From assembly GCA_017458335.1 (NCBI GenBank), contig JAFTFT010000023.1, positions 17,853 through 81,852 on the forward strand: a DNA stretch of 64,000 nt. The letters are read 5' to 3'. Source of the stretch: Oscillospiraceae bacterium. Its GTDB lineage: Bacteria > Bacillota > Clostridia > Oscillospirales > Oscillospiraceae. Positions 51,951 through 59,737 of this stretch are shown here, in pieces. The notes under the pieces were generated by a model. The model had not been told where the DNA came from. It did not search any database and saw only the letters and a program-made list of their open reading frames with translations. The position numbers were made by a program, and so were the translations under genes. Within the stretch, counting starts at the first letter, position 1. The number at the start of each line of letters is the position of its first letter.

Positions 51951-53030
51951 ATGAACAACACCCCGCTTTTTCGCTTCCGTCGCTGCGGCATCGTGCTCTG
52001 TCTGCTGCTCATCTTGACCCTTTTGCCATATGTGCAGCCATCCGCTTCCGCCAACGGCCAGATCGAAGAATCCACGCAGATGCTTTCGACCCTCGGTCTG
52101 CCGCCGGATCCCTCCTGTTACGGCAAGGTCAGTATGGACGATGCCTCGCAGGTCCTCAAGGTCATCCAGCGAGCCAGGGATTCCGGTCTTCTGGGACCGG
52201 ATGAAGAGGTTGCCTTTAATCCGAAGGCAACCTTCTATCGCGGTCTCTATGCGCGGAACATTGAGTATTATCTTGATGATTCGATCATGGTCATCCTCTG
52301 GAAGGAGCAGATCGACGGGAAGTCCTGCAGCTTCGCCGAAATCAAGGTCTCCGACCCCTCCCAGTTCCGGCGGAAGCTTGCCGATGACCGGTACGGCTCC
52401 GGGAAGGAGTACTTTGCGACCGAGCTGGCTTCGCAGACCAATGCCGTCGTCGCGATGAACGCGGATTTCTACAGGCACCGGGATTTCGGCATCCTGGTCT
52501 ATGACGGCGAGCTGTGCCGCTTCAACACGTCACACTATGCCAAAGACAATTCCCTGTATAACTGTGTCGACACCCTGTTTGTCAATTCCTCCGGCGATTT
52601 TCTGTACAAGCGCCTGGGCGAGAAAAACACCGCGGATTCTGTCCGGCAGTTCATACAGGATAACGATATTCTCTTCTCCGTGGCCTTCGGTCCCGTTCTG
52701 GTGGAAAACGGCCGGGCCATTCCCTGCGGCTGGTACCCTGTCGGCGAGGTGGGTCAGGGCTATTCCCGTGCCGGCATCGGCCAGATAGGGCCGCTGCACT
52801 ACCTCTACATGTCCCTGAACCACGGCAGTCATGAGGCGCGCTGGACCGTTACCCAGTTTGCCGAGCATTTTGCGGAAAAGCCCGTCCGGACCGCCTACTG
52901 CCTCGATGGCGGTCAGACCGGCGAAGTCGTCTTCCGCGGCGAGCCCTATAACTATATTGACTTCGGTGTGGAGCGCACCGTCAGCGACATCCTGTGGTTT
53001 GCAACCAACGGACCTGCTGCAAGCAAGTAA
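51951..53030 (+). CDS. Phosphodiester glycosidase (NAGPA) family protein
   Basis: A 359-residue exported protein: a Sec signal (VLCLLLILTLLPYVQPSASA), then a NAGPA-type domain with VVAMNADFYRH near residue 165 and TAYCLDGGQTGEVVF near 315. The family removes GlcNAc from phosphodiester-linked glycans, and bacterial members are thought to act on cell-envelope polymers. The usual DGGGSS motif is changed to DGGQTG. AAAGGAGG is 8 bases before the ATG. Last gene of the VanW run; a terminator follows. Confidence 0.82.
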   Translation: MNNTPLFRFRRCGIVLCLLLILTLLPYVQPSASANGQIEESTQMLSTLGLPPDPSCYGKVSMDDASQVLKVIQRARDSGLLGPDEEVAFNPKATFYRGLYARNIEYYLDDSIMVILWKEQIDGKSCSFAEIKVSDPSQFRRKLADDRYGSGKEYFATELASQTNAVVAMNADFYRHRDFGILVYDGELCRFNTSHYAKDNSLYNCVDTLFVNSSGDFLYKRLGEKNTADSVRQFIQDNDILFSVAFGPVLVENGRAIPCGWYPVGEVGQGYSRAGIGQIGPLHYLYMSLNHGSHEARWTVTQFAEHFAEKPVRTAYCLDGGQTGEVVFRGEPYNYIDFGVERTVSDILWFATNGPAASK

Positions 53031-53101
53031 GCTCTTCCGGGAACAGAAACTCCCTCCCCTCTTTTCCGCTCGGATCCCGGCAGACGAAACCGACGAAACC
53101 G

Positions 53102-53141
53102 CAATCTCCCCCGCCGCAGGCGAGGGAGATTGTTGTTGTTT
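53102..53141 (+). terminator. Terminator of the VanW run
   Basis: Stem CAATCTCCC (53102-53110) pairs with GGGAGATTG (53124-53132), followed by TTGTTGTTT. It lies between convergent genes and may also slow leftward transcripts. Confidence 0.75.
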
Positions 53142-53151
53142 AGATGGTTGT

Positions 53152-54537
53152 CTATGAATTCGCCGCCACGAGGTTGACTACCCAGTGCCGCTGCTTCACC
53201 ATCACATAGCCGATCACGCACTTGATGAGGTTCAGCGCTTCCACAATGGGGAAGAAGGGGATGATCGGGATCGCCGTATAATGGGCGATCACAAAGGCCG
53301 CCGGGACACTGATCACCCAGAGCGAACCGCTGTCGAAAATGAAGGTGATAAGCGTCTTGCCGCCGGAGCGCAGGGTGAAGTAGCAGGAGTTTGCAAAGGC
53401 ATGCAGCGGCATCATCAGCGACGAGATCAGCAGGATCTTTGTGGCGAGCTCCCGGACATAGGGAATGGTGTTGTAGATCAGCGGGAAGAAGGGGGCCGTC
53501 GCCGCCATCATGGCGCTCAGAGCGATGCTCAGCGCCGAGGCGAAGGCGATGAGCTTCCGGTCCTCGTCCACCGCCCGTTCCAGTTCTCCCGCGCCCAGCA
53601 GCTGACCCACCATGATGGCGGTGGCGTTTCCGGTGGAGATGAAGGCGCTGAAGAAGAGATTGGAAATGGTCGTATAGATGTTCATTGCGGAGACAACCTC
53701 GAGTCCGCGCATGGAGTAGCACTGGTTCAGCACCGTCATGCCTCCGGACCAGAGCAGTTCGTTAATCATCAGCGGCAGTCCCAGTCGAATCACCTGCCGC
53801 AGCACCTGCTTCGGGACCTTCAGACTCCGGTACAGACCGACGATATAGGGATTGCGCTCCGTATGGCGATGGGTCCAGATCACCACGATGCTCATCTCCA
53901 CAACCCGGGCCAGCACCGTCGCCGCGGCGGCTCCCACCACGCCCAGGGCCGGCGCGCCGAACTTGCCGAAGATAAGGATATAGTTGAACACCAGGTTGAC
54001 ACCTACTGCGGCCAGGCCGGCCTTCATCGGCAGGACGGTCTCTCCGGTCTCACGCAGGGTGCTGGCATAGATCGTTGTGATCACAAAGGGCAGCAGCTGA
54101 AGCAGCATGACATCCAGATAGTCCCGCGCATGCCGCATCGTCGCCTCCAGGTCCAGACCGTTTTCGCCTTCATGGAGGAACAGCCGGATGAAGGTTTCGC
54201 CGGAAAGACTCAGCACCACGCCGAATACCGCCAGAATGACAAGTCCGATGAGGAGTTTGACCCGGACGGACTGCCGTATCCCCTCCCGGTCTCCCTTGCC
54301 GTAGAACTGCGCCGTCAGGATCCCGGCTCCGGACACCCCGCCCAGTGCGCAGAGGTTGAAGACAAAGATGAGCTGGTTCACAATGGCGACGCCGCTCATG
54401 GGCTCCGTCCCGATCTGGCCGACCATGATGTTGTCCAGCATCGAGACAAAGTTCGTAATAACATTCTGGATCAGGATCGGCACTAGGATGGCAAATACCC
54501 GCCGATAGAAATTCCGATCTCCGATATACCTTTGCAT
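53152..54537 (-). CDS. MATE-family efflux transporter
   Basis: A 461-residue transporter with about 12 membrane helices arranged as two repeats (LVPILIQNVITNFVSMLDNIMVGQIGTE in the first, LGLPLMINELLWSGGMTVLNQC in the second). The family exports cationic drugs and flavin-like or dye molecules using Na+ or H+ gradients. No ribosome site stands out, since the region upstream of the ATG is T-rich (AGAGGAAT). Single gene. It is next to the ABCG-like exporter, though in a separate unit. Substrate unknown. Confidence 0.93.
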   Translation of the reverse strand: MQRYIGDRNFYRRVFAILVPILIQNVITNFVSMLDNIMVGQIGTEPMSGVAIVNQLIFVFNLCALGGVSGAGILTAQFYGKGDREGIRQSVRVKLLIGLVILAVFGVVLSLSGETFIRLFLHEGENGLDLEATMRHARDYLDVMLLQLLPFVITTIYASTLRETGETVLPMKAGLAAVGVNLVFNYILIFGKFGAPALGVVGAAAATVLARVVEMSIVVIWTHRHTERNPYIVGLYRSLKVPKQVLRQVIRLGLPLMINELLWSGGMTVLNQCYSMRGLEVVSAMNIYTTISNLFFSAFISTGNATAIMVGQLLGAGELERAVDEDRKLIAFASALSIALSAMMAATAPFFPLIYNTIPYVRELATKILLISSLMMPLHAFANSCYFTLRSGGKTLITFIFDSGSLWVISVPAAFVIAHYTAIPIIPFFPIVEALNLIKCVIGYVMVKQRHWVVNLVAANS

Positions 54538-54589
54538 TTCCTCAGATTCCTCTCAAACTTATCTGTTTCAAACGCCGTCGGAATTGCGT

Positions 54590-55747
54590 TCAGCGCCTGT
54601 CCCTGTCGATCATCTCCAGAGTGATCGTCGACAGTCCGGCAAACACCAGCGCAAAGAAAGCAAGGCTCAGCCAGTAGACTGCGACATTCAGCTTGCTATA
54701 GTCATAGTCGCTCACCTGGGCGCTCTCTGTCGCCTTGGTTTCAACATACTCCCGGACTTCCTTCTCACCCAGCATGCCGATTACCTCTCCCACCGTGGTG
54801 TCGATCGGGATCGTCTGAGCGCGCAGCTGCTCGGAATCTTCGCCGGCATTGACCGTGTCCACCACGGTTCCGACCGTGATGGCTCCCAGCAGGCTGCTGT
54901 CATCCGTCAGTTTGACGGAGCGGATCTGTTCCGCCTGCGGGTTTTCCGGATCGCCCAGATAGTCCAGAATCCGGCCCATGGTGAGCGTCGTTTTGATCTC
55001 ATTGCCTTTCATCCGCTCCACGGTGCCCCAGGCGGATCCCAGCGGCTGTGCATTGTAGTTGGCCTGGGTGGCGATCAGCTTCAGGCCATAATTGGAGATG
55101 ATCACTCTGGTGACCGGTTCCGCCCGAGCAGGCAGGCTCATCATTCCTCCGGAGAATACCAGCTGCACGATCAGAACCACCGGCATGATGGTCATGGCCG
55201 CGGTGGTCGTGCGGCTGAGGGCGGAGATCCAGAGTGACATCATGTCCGCCGCGAAGGTGATCAGAAAGAGAGAAATACTGAATTCAGTGATAAAGAACCT
55301 TGTGACCAGACCTTCTGTCGGGTAGCGGACTCCGACTGCCCTCATCACATACAGCGTGATGCCGGTCTGCAGCATGCAGAGCATGGCCTGATAGATCATA
55401 TGCGCCGCGATATAGGAGCTGATATGCATCCCGGAGCGGTGCTCCCGCTTGATCACGTCCCGTTCCCGGCAGATCACCTGAATGGAATTGAAGCAGCCGT
55501 TCCAGAGGCAGAGGCAGGTGACCGCCAGAGCGCTCATCAGCGTTCCCTCCATGGTCTCGAAGAAGCGTTTTCGAATTACCAGGCCCACCAGGCCCGCCAC
55601 CATGGCCGACATCGGCAGTACTTTCCAGTCGCTCTGGTACAGGAACATCCTCAGCAGCTTCCCGAGGTAGATCTGGATCTGGCTGAATCTGCCGCGATAG
55701 CGCATTCTGATCCGCCGAAACGGATTCTGTCTTTTCTCCTCAGGCAT
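54590..55747 (-). CDS. ABC-2/ABCG-type transporter permease
   Basis: A 385-residue permease with about six membrane segments (AMVAGLVGLVIRK; LAVTCLCLWNGCFNSIQVICRERD; FFITEFSISLFLITFAADMM; TIMPVVLIVQLVFSGGMMSL) and an acidic extracellular stretch before the last helix. AGGAGG is 6 bases before the ATG at 55747, inside the end of the ATPase gene (8-base overlap). With the ATPase it forms an exporter half resembling ABCG half-transporters split in two genes. Cargo unknown. Confidence 0.88.
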   Translation of the reverse strand: MPEEKRQNPFRRIRMRYRGRFSQIQIYLGKLLRMFLYQSDWKVLPMSAMVAGLVGLVIRKRFFETMEGTLMSALAVTCLCLWNGCFNSIQVICRERDVIKREHRSGMHISSYIAAHMIYQAMLCMLQTGITLYVMRAVGVRYPTEGLVTRFFITEFSISLFLITFAADMMSLWISALSRTTTAAMTIMPVVLIVQLVFSGGMMSLPARAEPVTRVIISNYGLKLIATQANYNAQPLGSAWGTVERMKGNEIKTTLTMGRILDYLGDPENPQAEQIRSVKLTDDSSLLGAITVGTVVDTVNAGEDSEQLRAQTIPIDTTVGEVIGMLGEKEVREYVETKATESAQVSDYDYSKLNVAVYWLSLAFFALVFAGLSTITLEMIDRDRR

Positions 55748-57098
55748 GCTGCACCTCCTTGTACTTTGCGATGAATGCATCCGCCATTCCGGCGCCGCCT
55801 TCCTCCGGACGGTTCACCAGCTTGACGATCTCCTCCATCTTTTCACAGCCGAAAAATTCCCGCGCCTCCCGGATACTGCCGTAGAAGGCCAGCCGCCCTG
55901 TCCGGGCCGAATCCTTTGCCAGCACGATCACGTCGTCAAAGAACTCGATCACGCGGTCCGGCGTGTGAGTGATGACGATGACGATCTTGCCCGTATCCGC
56001 CGTTTTGCGCAGCTGCTGCATAAGCTCCCGGGCCATCACGCCGTCCAGGCCCGAATCCGGCTCATCCAGGATGAAGAGTGAGGGATTGGAGATCAGCTCC
56101 ATGGCGATGGAGAGACGCTTTTTCTGTCCTCCGGAGAGCTTCTGTACCAGTCTGTTCCGGACCGCCGTCAGGCCGAAAATCTCCATGACTTCCTCTACCC
56201 GCTTCCTGCGGGCGTCGCCCGGTACGTCCTTGGGCAGGCGCAGCTTTGCCGCGTCCATCAGAGTATAATAGACCGTATCTTTGTTCCGCACCAGCTCCTG
56301 CTGCGGGACAAAACCGGTTTCATACTGCATATGTTTGTACTGGGTGTACATGTTGCTGCCGTTGAGCATGATCTCGGCATTTGCCTTCTCATACCCGTTG
56401 ATGGCGTTTACCAACGTGGTCTTGCCCGCTCCGGAGCCGCCCAGCAGCAGCACCATGTGTCCCTGCGGGATGACCATATGAATATCCCAGAGCAGAATCT
56501 TCTTCTGGAAAAAATCTCTGGTGCTGCGTTCCTTCAGATTCACCGTAAGCCCCTGGTCCAGCACGGTCGTGCTGCCGCTGGACGCGCGGACCAGCATCTC
56601 TCTGCGCAGATCCTCCACCTGCCACTCCGGCAGGTACTTCTTTTTCCAGCCCCAGATCAGCGCCGGGATCCATCTTGTGATATGAAGGACCCAAAGCCAC
56701 ATCCACCTTCTCCCGGTGCCGTAGCCCTCAATCAGCCCGCTGAACACCTGGATGCGGTAGAGAAACACCACGATTTCCAGCGTGATCTCTGCCACCAGGA
56801 AAACAGAAGCGACGATTCCGCCTTGATTTCTGGCAATATACATCGCTCCGTTGGTCAGAATCCTTCCAAACTCCGCCATACTGAGGATGCGGCCTTCCGG
56901 CTCACGCCCTGCGCATCGCGCCAGCTGGTATTCTCTTGCAGAGGGAATCAGCGCCCACCAGCCCTTCAGTCCCGATTTTTGCAGAAGGCCCCATTCCCCG
57001 ATTATGAACAGCAGTCCTGCCACGTTTCCCCAGGGCCAGGTTCCGCCGGAGAAGCAGTTTGCAAGGTATTCAAGCAGTTCTCGTGATGTGAAACCCAT
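55740..57098 (-). CDS. ABC ATPase with N-terminal membrane region
   Basis: A 452-residue fusion. Residues ~1-155 form a membrane region (GLLFIIGEWGLLQKSGLKGW then ALIPSAREYQLARCAGR) like small membrane proteins of unknown function. Residues ~180-452 are an ABCG-like ATPase: Walker A LGGSGAGKTTL, signature LSGGQKKRLSIAMEL, Walker B FILDEPDSGLD. The start is an ATG with AAAGGAG 6 bases upstream (57098); ATG 57101 is possible. Co-translated with the permease by an 8-base overlap. The attached membrane region is unusual for an ATPase and may help sense or anchor. Confidence 0.85.
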   Translation of the reverse strand: MGFTSRELLEYLANCFSGGTWPWGNVAGLLFIIGEWGLLQKSGLKGWWALIPSAREYQLARCAGREPEGRILSMAEFGRILTNGAMYIARNQGGIVASVFLVAEITLEIVVFLYRIQVFSGLIEGYGTGRRWMWLWVLHITRWIPALIWGWKKKYLPEWQVEDLRREMLVRASSGSTTVLDQGLTVNLKERSTRDFFQKKILLWDIHMVIPQGHMVLLLGGSGAGKTTLVNAINGYEKANAEIMLNGSNMYTQYKHMQYETGFVPQQELVRNKDTVYYTLMDAAKLRLPKDVPGDARRKRVEEVMEIFGLTAVRNRLVQKLSGGQKKRLSIAMELISNPSLFILDEPDSGLDGVMARELMQQLRKTADTGKIVIVITHTPDRVIEFFDDVIVLAKDSARTGRLAFYGSIREAREFFGCEKMEEIVKLVNRPEEGGAGMADAFIAKYKEVQHA

Positions 57099-57259
57099 CA
57101 TTTTCTCCTTTCTGCCCCGTACCGGGGGCTTCAGGCTGAACATAGATTACCATAAAAAGGCGGAATCGTCCACACTCTGATCCGGAGCCCCTTGGCTTCC
57201 GCTTTCTCTGTATCCTGTCCGGTGACCTTCGGTATCTCCGGGGCCTGCCGGCACAATAA

Positions 57260-57291
57260 TACCGCCAGCGGGATCTCTCCCGCAGGCGGCA
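57260..57291 (-). terminator. Terminator of the alcohol dehydrogenase gene
   Basis: Minus strand: stem TGCCGCCTGCGGGA with TCCCGCTGGCGGTA (one mismatched position), then TTATTG. Lies ~40 bases past the stop at 57332. Confidence 0.65.
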
Positions 57292-57331
57292 GTCATTTGT
57301 ATCTTTTCAGGAATAAGAACCTGCTTTTCGA

Positions 57332-58480
57332 TCACATGAGGCTGTGGTACAGACCCACAATCTCCTCGACGCTGGTGTCGCGGGGATTGCCCGGGCAGCA
57401 GGCATCGGCGAAAGCGCTCTCCGCCAGGAACTGTACATCCTCTTCCTTCACGATCTCCTTGAGATCCGCGGGGATGCCGACATCGGCGCCCAGCTTCTTG
57501 ACCGCGGCGATGGTGGCCAGGGCCGCTTCCTCATCGTTCATGCTGTCGATGTAGGGAACCTCCATGGCCTTGCCGATGGCGCGATAGCGCTCACCGGCGA
57601 CCGGCATGTTGTACTCCAGGCCCAGCGGCAGCAGGATCGCACAGGCGACGCCGTGCGGGGTGTCATACAGGGCGCTCAGGCCGTGTGCCATGCTGTGGAC
57701 AATACCAAGGCCCACATTGGAAAAGCCCATGCCGGCGATGTACTGTCCGAGAGCCATTCCTTCGCGGCCGTCAGCGTCGTTCTCAACAGCGGCGCGCAGG
57801 TTCTTCGCGATCAGGCGGATGGCTTCCAGATGGAACATGTCGGAGATAGCGCAGTGGCCCTTGGTGATGTAGCCTTCGATGGCGTGGGTCAGAGCGTCCA
57901 TTCCGGTGGCGGCGGTCAGGGGCTTTGGCATGGAATACATCATCTCGGGGTCGACCACGGCGACCTCGGGAATGTCGTTGACGTCCACGCAGACGAACTT
58001 GCGCTTCTTCTCTACGTCAGTGATGACGTAGTTGATGGTAACCTCGGCTGCTGTTCCTGCGGTCGTCGGAACCGCGATGGTGAAGACAGCGTGCTTCTTG
58101 GTAGGGGCAACGCCCTCAAGGGAGCGGACATCCGCAAATTCAGGGTTATTGACGATGACGCCGATGGCCTTGGAGGTGTCCATGACGGAACCGCCGCCGA
58201 CAGCGATGATGCAGTCCGCGCCGAAGTCCTGGAACGCCTTGACGCCGTTCTGGACGTTCTCGATGGTGGGATTGGGCTTGATGTCCGTATAGAAGGTATG
58301 GGCGACACCGATCTCGTCCAGCACGTCGGTAATCTTGTTGATCTCGCCGGACTTGACGACATGGCGGCCGCAGGCGATGAACGCTCTCTTATAGCCGCGG
58401 CGGCTCAGCTCTCCGCCGATTTCTTTGACGGCGCCGGCGCCGTGATAGGAAACAGGATTCAGAACAATGCGATTTGCCAT
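57332..58480 (-). CDS. fucO: Lactaldehyde reductase-like iron-containing alcohol dehydrogenase
   Basis: A 382-residue group III alcohol dehydrogenase very like FucO (lactaldehyde/1,2-propanediol oxidoreductase): the start MANRIVLN, NAD motif AVGGGSVMDTSKAIG near 95, TTAGTAAEVTINYVI near 140, and the metal ligands in DALTHAIEGY near 200, HSMAHGLSA near 265 and DTPHGVA near 280. It converts lactaldehyde and similar aldehydes to diols with NADH in fucose or rhamnose use. No fucose genes are nearby, so it may act on other aldehydes. AAGGAG lies 10 bases before the ATG at 58480; an ATG at 58525 lacks one. Single gene. Confidence 0.9.
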   Translation of the reverse strand: MANRIVLNPVSYHGAGAVKEIGGELSRRGYKRAFIACGRHVVKSGEINKITDVLDEIGVAHTFYTDIKPNPTIENVQNGVKAFQDFGADCIIAVGGGSVMDTSKAIGVIVNNPEFADVRSLEGVAPTKKHAVFTIAVPTTAGTAAEVTINYVITDVEKKRKFVCVDVNDIPEVAVVDPEMMYSMPKPLTAATGMDALTHAIEGYITKGHCAISDMFHLEAIRLIAKNLRAAVENDADGREGMALGQYIAGMGFSNVGLGIVHSMAHGLSALYDTPHGVACAILLPLGLEYNMPVAGERYRAIGKAMEVPYIDSMNDEEAALATIAAVKKLGADVGIPADLKEIVKEEDVQFLAESAFADACCPGNPRDTSVEEIVGLYHSLM

Positions 58481-58676
58481 AAATAGTTTTCTCCTTTTCG
58501 TTAATGGTTTGTCAACCTCCGGCATTATATACTTTTAACATTCATTCTGCAAGACGAAAACCAAAAACCGTCAGATATCACAGTCCGGAGAGCCTGGCCG
58601 GAGGGTTTCGATCGTGTTTTTGTACGGTTTGCCATCCGCCGTCCGTTCTCCGCGCTTTCCCGTCCCGAATCGGCAG

Positions 58677-58725
58677 AAAAAGCCGTTCGCACTTCCTCTC
58701 TGCGAGAAATTGCGAACGGTTTTTT
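58677..58725 (-). terminator. Terminator of the ROK kinase gene
   Basis: Stem CCGTTCGCA with TGCGAACGG; minus side ends in a T-run (58677-58681), plus side in TTTTTT. The preceding 180 bases back to fucO hold no gene. Confidence 0.85.
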
Positions 58726-58735
58726 GTTCTTTGTC

Positions 58736-59698
58736 TTACAGATGCTCCTCGATCAGGGCGAGGTCGCCGTAGAGGATCGAATCGTCGCCCAGTTCGGCAA
58801 TCTTCAGATCCACCGTCGGGCGGATGGCGGTCATGCAGTAACGGTCCACCTCCGAGAGGATCTTTTCCCGGAAGAGGTCGCCGAGCGCTTCGATCACGCC
58901 GCCCCCGTAGAGGATCAGATCCGGGCTGAAGGTGTTGATCATGTTGCCGGTGGCTATCGCGAGATAGTGGCAGGCACGGTCCACCGCCTCCTGCGCAACC
59001 TTATCCCCCGCAGCAAGGGCTTTCTTCAGTTTCTTGCTGCGGAAAACGCCGTCTGCAACCGCCTCGGCCATCATGGTTTCTCTGCCGCGGGAGACCTGCT
59101 GCCGGATATAGGCGCTCATGCCCTGCTTGCTGGAGAAGGCTTCCAGGCAGCCGCGCTGTCCGCAGTTGCACAGGGGTCCCTCCGGATCCAGAATCATGTG
59201 TCCGTACTCCGCCGCCTTGAACTGGTGTCCGGTGTAGAGCTCCCCGTTCAGGATCAGTCCGCCGCCCATGCCGGTCCCCACGAAGAAGCCGACAATGTTG
59301 CGGTAGCCCTGTCCCGCGCCGTACTTATACTCCCCCAGCACGCCGAGGTTCACATCGTTGCCGACAAAGAACGGAATGCCGAACTGCTTTTCCATCGCGC
59401 CCTTCATGTCGTAGTTTCGCATCGGGAGATTCGGTGTGAAGAGCACGATGCCGGTGTCCTGGTCGATGACCCCCGGTGCGCAGGAGGCGATGGCGCGGAT
59501 CGCTTTCCGGTCGATGCCGGACTCCTTGATCATTTCCTCGACCACGCTGATGATGACCTGCTCGATGTCGCCGGTCTGATTGTCGCCGGCTTTGGAACGT
59601 TTTTTCAGACGGTAGATGATCTCTTTGTTCTCATTGAAGATGGCGCCGAGGACTTTTGTCCCGCCGACATCCAGACAGATGTCATAGCTCTTTTTCAT
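58736..59698 (-). CDS. ROK-family sugar kinase
   Basis: A 320-residue ROK protein: the ATP phosphate motif LDVGGTKVLGAIFNE at residues 9-23, a sugar-binding region GNDVNLGVLGEYKYGAGQG near 112, the zinc motif CNCGQRGCLEAF near 172 and the second ATP motif GGGVI near 275. No helix-turn-helix, so it is an enzyme, not a repressor. Glucokinase is the likeliest activity, but fructose, allose or N-acetyl sugar kinases share the fold. Starts 39 bases after the upstream ppk1 stop; the two could be co-transcribed. Confidence 0.9.
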   Translation of the reverse strand: MKKSYDICLDVGGTKVLGAIFNENKEIIYRLKKRSKAGDNQTGDIEQVIISVVEEMIKESGIDRKAIRAIASCAPGVIDQDTGIVLFTPNLPMRNYDMKGAMEKQFGIPFFVGNDVNLGVLGEYKYGAGQGYRNIVGFFVGTGMGGGLILNGELYTGHQFKAAEYGHMILDPEGPLCNCGQRGCLEAFSSKQGMSAYIRQQVSRGRETMMAEAVADGVFRSKKLKKALAAGDKVAQEAVDRACHYLAIATGNMINTFSPDLILYGGGVIEALGDLFREKILSEVDRYCMTAIRPTVDLKIAELGDDSILYGDLALIEEHL

Positions 59699-59737
59699 AT
59701 CTGTTCCCCTTGTAACGTTTCGTTCCGGATGAACTTC

